Assembly (NCBI RefSeq): GCF_036884655.1
Contig: NC_088357.1
Span: 44,169,501 to 44,233,500, forward strand
DNA: 64,000 nucleotides
Direction: 5' to 3'
Source: Musa acuminata AAA Group
Taxonomy: Eukaryota; Streptophyta; Magnoliopsida; Zingiberales; Musaceae
Both the position numbers and the translations under genes were made by a program. Of this stretch, positions 1 through 12,600 are shown one piece after another. Within the stretch, counting starts at the first letter, position 1. Each line of letters starts with the position of its first letter. The notes under the pieces were generated by a model. It was not told the origin of the DNA. It made no database searches and worked only from the letters and a program-made list of their open reading frames with translations.

Positions 1-169
1 ACAGGACAAGTGGGACCCGTAAAAATGACGAGTAATCTTACGCCGTGCGATTGGGCAATTGCGAACGCTGCCATGTCTCACGCAGATGATCCCGTCCCGC
101 AGTTTTATATCAAGGGGGCGCCGATCGCATCGAAAAGGAAGGGTTGGGGAATCAGGGAAGTGAGCGGAG
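1..169 (+). promoter_or_regulatory. Upstream region / 5' UTR of the lipid-transfer protein gene
   Basis: This is the short stretch before the start codon of the lipid-transfer protein gene. It is moderately GC-rich and has no exon that I can support. A longer overlapping frame in another register runs through it and exon 1, but it has no family features. The window edge cuts the promoter, so no core element can be placed. Confidence 0.4.
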
Positions 170-3100
170 ATGGGCATCAGATTTGTGGCGGCGATGACGA
201 TGATAGTGGTGGCGGCGGCGGCGACGGGATCGGCGGCGCAGTCGACGCCGGAGTGCGCGTCGAAGCTGGTGGGCTGTGCGCAATACTTGAACTCGACGAC
301 TCCGCCGGATACGTGCTGCGGGCCGCTGAAGCAGGAGGCGAAGGACGACCTGCCCTGCCTCTGCGCCCTCTTCAACAACACCGCTGTCCTCAAGGCCTTC
401 AATGTCAACATCACCCAGGCCCTACAGATGGCCAAGCGCTGCGGCGTCAACGCTGACCAGAGCGCCTGCGCCACTGTCACAGCCTCACCCAGCGGTACTG
501 GTATGCCCGCCTCCCCCCCTCCTTTTCCAATTTTGCTTTATCAGAACCTGGGTGGATTACTATAATCCGCCGCCGCCGCCCCTGCCGGTCGCCCAATCTG
601 ACCCTCGGGAGGGTTTCGGCTGGTGATGCTTCGGTACCCATCGATTGGTATATCGAATAGATGAAATGCTCGCGGAAAAGGGATTTTTTTACTAACATTT
701 ACGGATTTTTCGTTATTTTTCAATGAAAAGATCATATTTTTATTTTTTTCCTTTTTTAAATATATCCTGTTATGAGATAGGCTAACTTTGTTTTGACTTA
801 CTTTCTGTTTGATTTGCAGCTACACCTCCGTCGTCCTCTACGAACAACACTAGTAAGACATCAATATTTATTTATTTATTGTTAATAAATTCAAACGATA
901 TGAATTGTCAAAAATAATTTATTCATTTAGTATGGTTGGGTATACTTTGCTCCTAGAGAGTTCTGGTGTTCAAGCTAGACAATTTCTTGTTGACTTTGCA
1001 AACTGCAAAATAGTTTATTTTAGGCATCGGTTTGGGAAACTTGTCTACATATTTCATGATAATGACACGTAAAATAAAAATATATCTTGTAATGCTTAAA
1101 GTACTCTGGTTACCCATTTTTACTTTGCGAAAGAAATGTGTAACAATTATATGCTTAATTAGGCAGCCAACATTGCAGTTGTTTGGATAATATTCTGTGT
1201 AAAATATATGAATCTGAAGGATTATTTTTTGAAACAATTCAAATATAGTAGTAAGATTTGGGTTCAGGAAGATTTGTAGCAGCCTACCTCATTGCTTTTT
1301 TTGGCAGTGATCGAAAATAAGTAGCCCTTTTAGGACAATGTGTCATTGGATTGATGAATTAAAATTGTCGGTTTCTTTCCTCAAGTTATTTAGTCTCAGT
1401 TTGGGACAAACATGTGGAGTAAGTCACTGGGTAGAATGATTATCACAAGATATAACACAATTATTATTATTTTTATATCAGCTATTTGAAGAAAGTATGA
1501 AAAAGGTCATGTAAATGTTTTGAACTCAACAACAATTCACCTTGTTAGTGCCATCTCTGGTACCAACCAAACATTTGGCCACTCATTCTTTGTCAATTCC
1601 TTATATATTTCTGATCCTTTGGTTTCTTGCTACTTTATCATCACTTGTTTCTTAGTTCAGCATTATCAGCATCATCAGTTTGTAGTGGACTCTCTTCCAT
1701 TTTAATTGCAAGATGAACAAACCTGTGCACTCATCCTCCTTGTTATTAGTTGGCATTGATCCTCTGTCAAGTGTATCAATGCATGTAACCCGACATCTTT
1801 GCCATGGAGATTCTTGCCTTTTCAACTAGACAGTTCTATATAAGGATGTGATATATTTGACCCACAACTTTTCAATTATTTTAGCAATAAGTAGTCCCTT
1901 ATACTGAACATTCTGACCAATATTATGCTTTGTTTTGTACAAAGAGATTCTTTCTACCACCCTTTGTCAAACAGAATGTCAAAAACACTTGCCACGTTGA
2001 TGTGGCCAAATGTCCTCTTCAACACCATTGAAGCCCTTTGATGCGCACCATGTCAAACACTTACCATGTTGTTCAACAAAATGTGTTCCTTGTAGAAAAT
2101 TTAGATTATTTATGTAGCAGGTTTTTTAGAAACTCTTTCTCTACAATTATATTTATACATATAGATGTATATAACATATTACATATAAGCATGTGTGCAT
2201 GTTCACACATGTTCATGAGGATAACATAAAAGACATGCATTTACATAACAGCACTTTGACATGCAAATCACGAAAACAATACATATTTTACAAAGATGTC
2301 GCTCGAAGATGCAAAGATGTCACATGAAGATGCACTTAAATATCAAATCAAGATATACTTTTTATTTTTTACCTTCATGATATATATCAGTAGTGGACTT
2401 TCATTAATGTATAATCTTGTTCTTCTTTTAGCCTGACCATATTCTCTTGGTCAGACCATTTCAGATTCACTAAATTTCTAATTTTGGATTCTCCTGGAAA
2501 ATAGTGCTAGATGCATTTCATTTCTCACCATCAGTTGTAGCCGCAATCTAGCAGGGGCCATCGCTTTATGTCTGAGCTCAATTCCATTTTAAGACCTAAA
2601 CTGAACCTAACCCAAAAGTTCAACTCCTTTCTCGATTGCTTTGTCTCTCTACACAGGGCATGTTACTATTGGAATTGCCCTCATTGTTTCTTCTCTTCAG
2701 TTTTATGTTCAATCTTTCTTCTCTCTTTGATCCTCTTCCTTGTAGATACCATTATGAGTTACTTGTTACTGTTTGGCTTAAGTTGCAGAAAAATCTCTAT
2801 CATTTCTACCTAGAAATCTGAGTGTTGTGCATACTGACCATTTTGTCTCTGGTTCCATCATGTCTTCTGAACTTACATTGTATTCTCCTATTATTTTCTA
2901 TTTTATTTTTTTAATATTTTAATATTTGTCTTTGCTGGGTTATTGCCCAGTCCGGGTTCGATAGATAGATCACCTATTAGATGTCATGTAGGTTGTTGGA
3001 TATCATATTGAACAGTGACTAATGATTTAAGTAATATTGTGACATATACTATGATTTAAGTGATTTTACTGGCATAGGTTTATAATAGTAAAAATTTAGG

Positions 3101-3466
3101 AAAACTGCTGTTTATAATTTTTATGAGCATATAAAAAATTGATAAACTGGAAGACTTCATTTTTAACAAACAGTTCTCTATTCTAAATTAGTAATCATGT
3201 TTCAAATAAAATTTAATTTTCTTGAAAAATATTGTAAGTAAACACATCATTGCATTTCAAAACTAAGATTGATGGGGAATAAAAATCATGACAAGTAAAA
3301 TCCAATATCTTGATTGTTTATGCTCATTTGTGCTTTGAACAATTGCTTGACATTGATGTCAGGTTCTCCCGCAGGCAAAAGTGACAACTCTGCTCATGGG
3401 GTGGCTTCAATTGGATTGCCTGGTTTAGTGAGCTTACTGTTATGCTGGTGGTCACTCATTGCATAG
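170..3466 (+). CDS. GPI-anchored non-specific lipid-transfer protein (LTPG type), 3 exons
   Basis: Exons 170-500, 820-852 and 3363-3466 join in phase (GT-AG introns) to give 155 aa. Residues 1-23 are a hydrophobic signal peptide. The mature part carries the eight-cysteine motif of plant nsLTP/2S-albumin folds: C29, then gaps of 6, 12 (to CC), 12, one residue (CLC), 25 and 8. A Pro/Ser/Thr-rich linker follows, partly encoded by the 33-nt micro-exon 2. The protein ends in a small-residue segment plus a hydrophobic tail (GLPGLVSLLLCWWSLIA), as expected for a GPI-attachment signal. Family knowledge: LTPGs sit on the outer plasma membrane and help carry cutin, wax or suberin lipids to the wall. 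The ATG at 170 is chosen because it starts the signal peptide. The specific LTPG subgroup is not determined. Confidence 0.88.
853..3362 (+). other. Large intron 2 of the LTPG gene
   Basis: About 2.5 kb of AT-rich sequence lies between the 33-nt exon and the GPI-signal exon. I find no coding segment, no paired terminal repeats and no tandem array in it. Short frames inside it are low-complexity and have no family features. Confidence 0.6.
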
Positions 3467-4270
3467 GAGTGACCTTCGAGCAGCTAGAAAAATGATGATT
3501 GATGAGGGAACCAATTGCACGATCTGCAGAACCGTAATCTTTTATTTTTTAGTTTTCAAGTTTGAATATTTTAGCTGAAGGGATGTGTGGGTTGTTCCTA
3601 TGCAGAACAATTAAGTACCTCGTGGTTAAATTGCATTTGTGGATTTTGAGCCAATATCATGTTTCTTATTTATGCCAATGTTCTGACTCACCTATTATCA
3701 TGAATCTTAAGTATGCATTGTTAAATGCTTGCTTGCTTTTAACCAGTTTGTGATGCTTTTGTAATTTTTTTCCCATTCTTTTAAAGAAAACAAGTCGTGT
3801 CATATCAAAGAAATGTTTCATGCAACTCCATTTGATTATTTGGTGTTCAGCTTTTGGCCTATGAACATGTTTCACCAATCAACACATTGGTTATCTGAAA
3901 GTGATTGAAAGGCAGGTTGCAGAAATGGAGTCGCAAGTCAGGATAGTCCAAAAGGAGGCTGTTTAGCTTCTCAATGTAATGCTGCCAGATCAGTTAAAAA
4001 TTGTTTTCAGCTTGATGTGTAGAATTGTTAAGTTGGTGTTGGTGTATGTTATTGTTTAGCTTCTCTCTAAGGGTGGTAGATTACCATGATGAATAAATAA
4101 CCAACATATTTGGTATTATTATAACATTTTAATCCTAGTCTCATCTATATTTTATATGCATGATTAATATAAAATATTATTTTTTTAATTTTTTTACTCT
4201 TATCAATAAGAGTATAGATAATATTAAAAATAAAATATATTAATTTACTAAACAAAATGAAAGGTTCCTA
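3467..4270. other. 3' UTR and downstream spacer of the LTPG gene
   Basis: Transcribed trailer and AT-rich spacer with no exon-like segment. The poly(A) site cannot be fixed by eye. Confidence 0.4.

Positions 4271-4321
<51 letters not shown>
4271..4321. repeat. (TA)n microsatellite, about 25 units
   Basis: An uninterrupted run of alternating T and A about 50 bases long in an AT-rich spacer. It is expected to be length-polymorphic. Confidence 0.95.
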
Positions 4322-4326
<5 letters not shown>

Positions 4327-7300
4327 ATATAATTATAACCTATAACGAAGAGAAAAACATACACATATAATATATCCAAATGTATGTACTAATAAATATT
4401 CATAAGTCTTCGTTCATATATGTACTAGTATAAATCAATAAGCTTTTATAATTTTATTTAGGTGAATATATATCATATTATATATAATATTTTAAAATTA
4501 TCGACATATCAAATTTATACAAAATTATCGCATATTAGATTTATATAATATTTCTTAAAAAAATAGGAGATTCTGAGTACCTTAGATTTGGACACTCATA
4601 ACGCTATGTATCAAATTAAAATCATAGAAGAGGTCTTAAAATCATAAAAGATTTATATAAAATATATCTAAAAATCAAATATATATTTAAAGTATAAGTT
4701 ACTCAAAACATTTATAAATATTAGTGTATAATCTATAAAATCGAAATCATAGATATAGTTTGGGAAGAGTTAGATTTTTCTTACTTCAACCTTATTTAGA
4801 GCTAGGATTTCTTAACATTTACTAGAAAAACTGAAAGAATAACTGAAGAAGGAAAAAAAAAACGTTATCAAGTTGGTAAAGAGAATGAGGCTAAACAAGA
4901 TAGAGGTATTTAAGAGGTTACCTTTACGTCTAGGATTTAATCTAATTGGATATTATTTTTTTTACCTTTTACTAATATATTTATAAGGTTATAAAAACTT
5001 CAATTCAATCTAATTTGGTTTAATAATGATATATTTTTTATTTAAACTCATATTTCAATCTCACTTATGATTCTAACATTTTAAGTATAATATTTCTCTT
5101 TGATTTATTTTTTTATTACTGTATCTATGCCTAAGTAACTTACTATCCTTCATATACATAATATTTAAAACTTAAAATTTATTAAATTTATTTAAATTTT
5201 ATATTCAAGTTCATTAGCAAACTTTATTTTGTACACTAAAGACACATGTCTTCTTGCTATAAAATCAAACATGGATTTTTTTTTTTAAAAAAGAGCTCAA
5301 CCCTTTATGTTTTCTCTACTAATCATTTAAAAATATATGACAAGAATATTTTCCACCTTCATTTAGACCCACACATCTACACCACTCCATCACCATCACC
5401 ATCTTTGACCTCTCAATTTCCTTTTTCTCATGTTCTAAAATATATTATCATATTTACATATAATGGTTGTGATTGGACATATGATCATGGATGGAACTAA
5501 GGGGGGCCAGAAAGTACAAGTTGGTCTCCCTAATATTGTGAATTTATGATGGTATTATAAATTGGACACATGGTTTATCCTCCAATAGAAAACTTGTGAA
5601 CCAACTGCAATCCTCAATTGTATCTTCTGTTTGCTGGTCCAACCAAGAACTTATTGGATGTCACTACATGTTTGTTGGGTGGGATAAAAATTATTATAGA
5701 GAATAATGTTTCATTACAACAGGTATTAATCTCAACAAAAGAAATGATTTCAATTATGATAGGGTCAATTTTGATCGCCATGCTAAACAGATGTCGAAAT
5801 TTTAGAGAGTAGATTATCTAAAAATTAGTTTTTTTTTATAACATTCATTTTATTTTCTTAGTTACTTCCTTCTAAATTTCAATTGGGTAATTTTTAGTGG
5901 CTAAATGAACATGATTAAAGACAGTAAATGAGAATGAATTAAGATTACATGCTAAGATAAACTTATCCACTAAAGAAAACATAAAATTTATTCTATTTGT
6001 TGTATGCCTTATTTTGAGGCAATTTAACTTTACAAGGATAAATAAAAATAGCTACATTAGTCTCATTATTTAGTGACATGGTAAAAATTGCTAGTTTATT
6101 ATTTTTGCTTGTAAACCATCCTACCACTATACTACATGGTATTTAACAACTCGAATACGTAATAGAAAACATGATATGAACTAATATGTGAAACGCAAAA
6201 AAGTGAAATTGAAATATTGATCTGGAAAATGAAAGAGATGTAATGAAAAATCAAAAGGTATGTGTCACATCTTAAATTTATAAAAAAAATAAATTATCAT
6301 TTTATTTTTCATAATTTATAGAATTTTTTTAATAGTTGAATTCAAATCTCTATCTTTACCGATGCTAATTTTTTTTAACTAAAAGAAAAATCATATCTTC
6401 TTACTAGAATCATAGGTGACAAAAAATATCATTCACCCAAGCCTCGATATATTACATTTGATAGTACACTTTTCTAATAACGGATGGATAAACATATTAG
6501 ATTCCTTCTAACAACGGACGGAGAAAACCCATATGATACTCCTAACAATGGATACAATGGTATATCCTTTATTCTAACAGTAAATGAAAAATCGTTTAAC
6601 CATCATATTTGATTGTCCAATAATCCTTAAAGGTAATCGTTTTATCTTCTCTTGGTAATGATACATAGTTAGTCATGATCATTCATTTACATTCGTCATT
6701 CATTCATATATGTATCTAAGAAACAATATAATAAAATATTATTATGGACCATATATGACCTACTAGGGTTTGTCTATTGGTGCATCTACACTTTAATGAA
6801 CTCGTAACTTCTTTCATATGTTACACTTGCAATGTGAATTATTCAGTCTAGTCAAATATATTATATGATAATAACAATATTAATATCATCATTTTAATCT
6901 AAAAAATAAAAAAAATCACTAATCATTTCTAAATGACACGTTCAGTTCATCAAATCAATAGTCCTCAATTAATGAGAACCTTAATTAGAATAACTTAATT
7001 CACTTGAATCAAACTCAATGCAATTAGGACTTAACATAACCAACCTTAAATCCTTATAAAACTTGTTTGAAATATCTTAGATCGATCTAATTTAGATTTG
7101 ATTGATTTCAATTAGGTTAAGTGGGTTTGAACGAGTCAATTGTTTTGAAATCACTTTAAACAGGTTTGAACCGATCAAATATGTTTAATTCAATCAACTA
7201 ATAAGCTCAAGCCAATAAATAGAAAGGAAATTGGATTATCATATAGTGTTAACCCAAACTAAAATGACCCACCTAAGCCCTAGACGAGTAATGTGCGCCA

Positions 7301-7449
7301 CATATGCTTATCTCAAGTGGCAAATTGAGTTGAGGTATAAGAGACTAGATAGAGGGATGACAATGTATCTAGTGTCAATTGAATAGTTGGGCGAGTATAG
7401 TTCCAAGGGCTTTACTGAATCTCACTCATAATTTAGGTTGAGTCTTACC
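4322..7449. other. AT-rich intergenic spacer without recognisable gene
   Basis: About 3 kb of sequence rich in A and T. The reading frames are short and show no domain, splice-linked exon chain or transposon ends that I can support. Probably old, degraded repeat DNA (inference). Confidence 0.5.
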
Positions 7450-7830
7450 ATTGAACTAGGTTACGCTTGGCTCATGGGTTGGATCATGCCTAGCCACATG
7501 TGTTAGGTTATACATGATCGCATGGGTTGAATCATATTTGACCATAAGAGCTAGGTGATATTTGGCCACATGGGTTATGTGATACCTGGCTATATAGATT
7601 GAGTCATGCTTAGCCATATGGGTTACGTTGTACTTAGATATATAGGCTAAGTCATTCCTAATCACATGAGTTGAACTATACTTTACCATATATGCTAAGT
7701 TATATCTAGCCACATAACCATATGAGTTGGACAATATTTGACCGCATGAGTTGAATTATACTTAGCTACATGAGTTAAATCATACATAATCACATGGGTT
7801 AAGTTATATCTAGTCACATGGGCTACTAGT
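7450..7830. repeat. 24-bp minisatellite, about 15 diverged copies
   Basis: Units of 24 bp follow one another in register. The approximate consensus has CATGGGTTGAGTCATA followed by CTTAGCCA. Examples start at 7472, 7496, 7520 and so on. Copies differ from each other at several positions, so the array is old. Because 24 is a multiple of three, the minus strand stays open across most of the array (7456-7734) as an eight-residue repeat. It lies far from any supported gene and shows no flanking exon. Confidence 0.85.
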
Positions 7831-8837
7831 TTGACGAAAGAAACTTAACTCATACTCCAATTTGATCATTCTTATTATATTAGATTATTATATTTTAAAA
7901 ATATTTTAAATATTATAAAATAATAATTAATCTCAAATTTATTCTTTTTTCATAAATTAACTAATTTAGATTCATGATTCTAAATTTAAAATTAATTAAA
8001 ACATAAAAATTTAAACATAATTAAGATATATATATAATTAAATGAATTAGAACTATTATTAAATTAATTAATCATTCTAACATCACAATGATCATTATTT
8101 ATTAATCATAAAAATTTAAAGTTAAAATATTATTATACATCATATAAATTATAATAATTATAATATTAAAAATTTTAAAATATGAATAAAAATAGATAAT
8201 AAAAGAATATATGATCTCTAATGGAAAGATAAGAGAAGAGCCCTTTTGTATAAGAGAAGAGCTCTCCTAAAAAAATAAACAATAATTTAATTTTTATTTT
8301 ACTTTCACATGTGAAGATAGGGTTGTAATATTTATTTCTTATGATTCACATATAAAAATAAAATTTAAATTATTTACTTTCTAAAACGTACATCATTCAT
8401 TAGGAAATAAATTAATTAATAATTTAATTGATCAATAAAGTTCACATGATTAAGTAAATCAATCTTAATCATTCCTTTAACCATAAATAAAAAAATAATA
8501 ATTTAAACAAAATAATATATTATTTATGATAATTTGATTTATATTATATAAGAAAAATCATCGGTGATTACAGTATAAAAGTAGTAAGGATTTTGTTTAC
8601 ATATCCATAATTTTTAAATTTGAAAAATTACAATTTTCTTTATTATAAATATTTCGATCTTCCACATATGTCTATGTCATTAATCGCTAGTTACAGTTAG
8701 CATTAGCTATTATCCAAAACATCTCTAATATTTTTAAATAATATTATTATTATATCATTTATAATTTTAATTAATAGTCAAATAATAACTAATAAAATTT
8801 TGGATTTTATAATCATATATGATAAAATTAATTTAAT
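7831..8837. other. AT-rich intergenic spacer
   Basis: Very AT-rich sequence. Nothing coding or structured is supported. Confidence 0.5.
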
Positions 8838-8838
8838 G

Positions 8839-8874
<36 letters not shown>
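8838..8874. repeat. (TA)n microsatellite
   Basis: Alternating A/T run directly before the GC-rich upstream region of the clock gene. Confidence 0.9.
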
Positions 8875-8876
<2 letters not shown>

Positions 8877-9291
8877 TATATTTATATATAATTTAATCAA
8901 AAAAAGATGAAAGAAAATATGGAGCAGGTGCTCCAGGGGAACAAATGGCCGAGTGAAAGGAGAGCCAATGACCTCTTCGTTTCTGGTGTCGTAAAGTGTA
9001 ATCGAACCAGTCGCCAGGCACGAAAACCTCGTACCCCGGCCTGCCACTGGAGACACGACACCCCGGTGCTCTGCTCCCCCACGTCGCCACCAGCGGGCTC
9101 CACAGATCATAGCCAGTGGTAACTTACCGGACCCGCGTCGTCAAATCACATCCTCCCGTAACCGCATACCCAAACCCGCCATCCGCCATCCCCAAAACCC
9201 GCCCACGGGATATGGTCGAACCACGACCACGAATACGAACCCCGCTCCTCTCCTCCCCCTCCCACCGCGCGCCGCCACGCGTCGCGCTTCG

Positions 9292-9299
9292 AAATATCT
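9292..9299 (+). promoter_or_regulatory. Evening-element core (AAATATCT)
   Basis: The eight-base core lies about 370 bp upstream of the PRR start codon. The full nine-base evening element AAAATATCT is not present (G at the first position). Confidence 0.5.
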
Positions 9300-9456
9300 T
9301 TCTTCGGGGACGATTGCTCGCGACACGCGTCGCTACGAGGACGGCCAGTTTGGGGCCGCGCCGAGAAGGAAAGATCCGAACGGGTGGCCCAACTAGAGCC
9401 ACGTCAGGTGGGCCCCACGCACGTCGATCGAAGGGACGTCTGGTGAGGCTAGCGGA

Positions 9457-9464
9457 AGATATTT
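9457..9464 (-). promoter_or_regulatory. Evening-element core, inverted (AGATATTT on the plus strand)
   Basis: The second core lies about 200 bp upstream of the PRR start codon, in opposite orientation to the first and 158 bp from it. Confidence 0.5.
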
Positions 9465-9599
9465 CCTTGGGGGGTTTGGTTGAGGCGCTGGATCGGACTG
9501 CGGGGGTGTCGCATACCGCACCTACAAAGAGGTGGAAGAGTGTGGCCAACAAAGAGATCGCCGTAGCTGTTCTTTTCCCGTTCTTCTCGAAAGAAAGGC

Positions 9600-9604
<5 letters not shown>

Positions 9605-9640
<36 letters not shown>
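9605..9640. repeat. (GA)n microsatellite in the PRR 5' UTR
   Basis: A run of about 18 GA units ends some 27 bp before the start codon. GA/CT tracts are common in plant 5' UTRs and can influence expression (established in general; not shown here). Confidence 0.9.
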
Positions 9641-9643
<3 letters not shown>

Positions 9644-9666
9644 GGAGATTGGTTTAGGAGGTGGAA

Positions 9667-12600
9667 ATGGGGGAAAAAGAGGAGGGACAGGGCAGAAGGG
9701 ACGAGGCGGAGGCGATGGCGGTGAGAGAATGGGTAGAGGAGGAGGAGGCGGAGGAGGAAAGGGAGGGGGCAAAGGGGGTGGCGTTGAGATGGGAGAGGTT
9801 CTTGCCGAGGGTGCCGGTGAGGGTGTTGCTCGTGGAAGGGGACGATTCTACTCGGCAGATCATCGCTGCGCTCCTCAGGAAGTGTAGCTACAGAGGTTTG
9901 TTTCATCTGTGTTCCCTTCTTTCGCTGATCCTTTAAGAATGTGATCCCTGCCATTGATATGCCTGTTCCTTCGAATTCAAGCAGATATAGGATTGAGGGT
10001 GTTTCTGTCAAAGAAACTGGGGGTTGACAATGGTTTGGTCAAATTCGTTCATCTGGTGTGGTCCAAATCGTTCTTTTTCTCTTGATTTGGCCTTGGAAAT
10101 AGGAAATGTTTTCTTTTTTCGTCATTGATCGAATTTCTAAAGGGAATATGTGTCGAATATTGACTATGTTTATTTCTTTGCTCTTTTTGTACGACCTAAA
10201 TTCGTTCGTTTTCTCTTAATTTGGCTTTGAAGTATTGAAAATGTTCGTATCTTACTTTGATTGAACTTTTAGACTAGTTTGAAGTTGCAAAGTAGGATAT
10301 GAGATTTTTTCACCATTAGTTTTTGAAACTTCATTTTGAATGTTACTTTGCTTGTTGCTGTGAGTGTGGAATTGGCCTATCATTCAAAAAATTTGCGAGG
10401 TAAAGTCTGAGCATTTATGGAGCTTTGCACTAGAGGAGATTTTGGCATATTATTTATGGTAAGTTGATGAAAGTACCAATTTGTATCCCCTCAGATGAAA
10501 AATCTAGAATTTCCCATGAAAAGTGAAAGTGGGATTGAGTGGATCTAGGTAGTTGAAGTTGTCTCGGGAGTAAGTTGGTTCATTTCTGTACTTCTTTGAT
10601 GAGTTACTACTTCAACGTATAACTAATGACAACTTTGATTATTTATGTGATAAAGACCCATAGTGGCGCCTTGGTATTGAATTTGCTGGTGTCTCTAACT
10701 TTATTATTTAGGCTTAAACCACCCATAAATTTCTATGTGCAAATCTGTTATCATTATTGTGATTCTACATCTACCGTGAAAATAGAGGTCCACGTCTTCT
10801 GTATAGTATAGGTTTCCTATTAGTTTTTGGAATCGAGATAAATTGAAGTTTGGATCTTATCCTCATGTAGTTCACTTTCTAAGCTGGTCTATATATCAAC
10901 TGTTGCTCGAAAGTTGGACGACTAGGACTCATAACATATTCAATTAGAATGAGAAAACAGCAGTGAGGAAAGAGAATTCACGTAACATAAAAAATTATGG
11001 GCCTAAATTCGAAGTAGATGACCTCTCTAGGCTCCGGCCGACTCCTCGCTCCCCATCCTAGACCTCTATAAAGGTAGAGAGAAAGGAAAAACTGAGCAAT
11101 CAAGATGATACAAAATTATATAAGATGGTACTCTGCATGCATAATGAATTAAAGTTTATTATGACATATGATACAGCTTGGTTCAGATGCTTTTTTTTTA
11201 ACCCATTGCCAGCAGTATGGCTGTGGTGGTGAACCTAGAGGTCACAATGGAATCAGACTGATAGTCAACCCCCATTCTTCAGTATTCCAGTGTGTCAGTT
11301 AGGTCTGTTAAGGGAATGCATCACTTTATTACATCCAGTATAATGCAACATTTGATTTTAAACGAAACTTCAGAACTATTACTTATCTCAAGTCTCTGTA
11401 CTGGCAAATTAATAAGGTCAAATTTTGATGATAAGTGTAAGGACCTGATGCAACTTTAATCTCAGATGTTATGAAGAATTTTATTGTCACAGAAGTATGG
11501 TTCATGTGTTCTCCTTTTAGATGTGCTAAACACACAATCTTGAAGTGCTGCATGTATTATTTTAAGATAAATTGATATCTTATAACAGAGAATTTCTTTA
11601 AATTTCTTTGCTTGGTATTCAACAGTTGCTGCAGCATCAGATGGCTTGAAGGCATGGGATGTGTTGATGGAGAAACCCCAGAGTGTAGACCTTGTTCTGA
11701 CTGAGGTTGACTTGCCATCAATCTCAGGGTTTGGCCTTCTCACCATGATAATGGATCATGAGAGCTGCAGGAACATTCCAGTCATAAGTATGATGCAATC
11801 AACTTTGACTTTTTCTAATAATGTTTATTATAATAGTTCTTAGCAACACTTCCTCCTGAGTTACAAACTCAAAACTTCCTTGATTCATCCAGTGATGTCT
11901 TCGCATGATTCCATCAGCATGGTTTTCAAATGCATGTTGAAAGGTGCAGCGGACTTTCTCATTAAGCCAATCCGCAAGAACGAGTTGAGGAACTTATGGC
12001 AGCATGTCTGGAGAAGGCAAATTGTAAGCTTCATTTGCATCATAGTCATACTATTATCTTCTAGGTTATCCACTGTCTTTAATCAAATATAACCCCTAGT
12101 ATTTTAGCATAAATTGATCATTGCAGTATTGTATGTTTTATCAGGTAGATGGACATGGTGGCACACATAATATTCAAGACAAACATGAGGCAATGCATAA
12201 AATGAAAGCTCATTATGGTGAAAAAGAACATTCGATTGAGAATATTGCTATTGTGCAGGCAAATAAGGAATTTGGTGAGCAAGGGAGTGATGCTCAAGTA
12301 AGATTTTTCTTCACACAATATATCGTTTTACTTTTAGTTCAGAGAAAATATGATAAGATCTCCGTGCTGTGGTGAGGCACTGTCTATGTCGTGGTGAGGT
12401 CTTATATGACCAGCAGCACTCTTGAAAGTTAATGTGTGAAAAAATCAATTTTCCTATTACAAGACTGCTGGACATCTACTTATTCTCCTATACATAGCCT
12501 GACGGGCACATATAATTTACATAATTCCCCATGTGGCTTTCCTACACATATTTGTTTGTAGATCAATAATAATAAGTCCTACTGTGGATATTTTGATATT

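Larger units (their letters stand above)
8900..9666 (+). promoter_or_regulatory. GC-rich promoter and 5' UTR of the PRR gene, with two evening-element cores
   Basis: The composition jumps from AT-rich to GC-rich at about 8910 and stays so to the start codon. Two copies of the evening-element core AAATATCT are present, one on the plus strand (9292-9299) and one on the minus strand (AGATATTT, 9457-9464). Both lie within 400 bp of the ATG. Known biology: CCA1/LHY/RVE MYB factors bind this core in PRR9/7/5 promoters. The sites are seen; their use here is inference. Long reading frames in this stretch are a by-product of high GC. Confidence 0.55.

Noticed and set aside
10..456. Open frame overlapping exon 1 of the LTPG gene in another register
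   Set aside because: It lacks a true ATG at its start and has Gly/Asp/Arg-rich low-complexity content. The overlapping frame has a signal peptide and the eight-cysteine motif.
7450..7830. CRISPR-like array
   Set aside because: Units are contiguous 24-bp minisatellite copies without unique spacers, and the sequence is plant nuclear DNA.
8778..9110. Minus-strand 110-codon frame upstream of PRR
   Set aside because: It ends in a Tyr/Ile run from the TA microsatellite, matches no family I know, and has no adjoining exon.
9116..9724. Long plus-strand frame (about 200 codons) before the PRR gene and its minus-strand shadows
   Set aside because: It lies in GC-rich promoter/5' UTR and ends in Arg-Glu repeats from the GA microsatellite. 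No domain or splice link.
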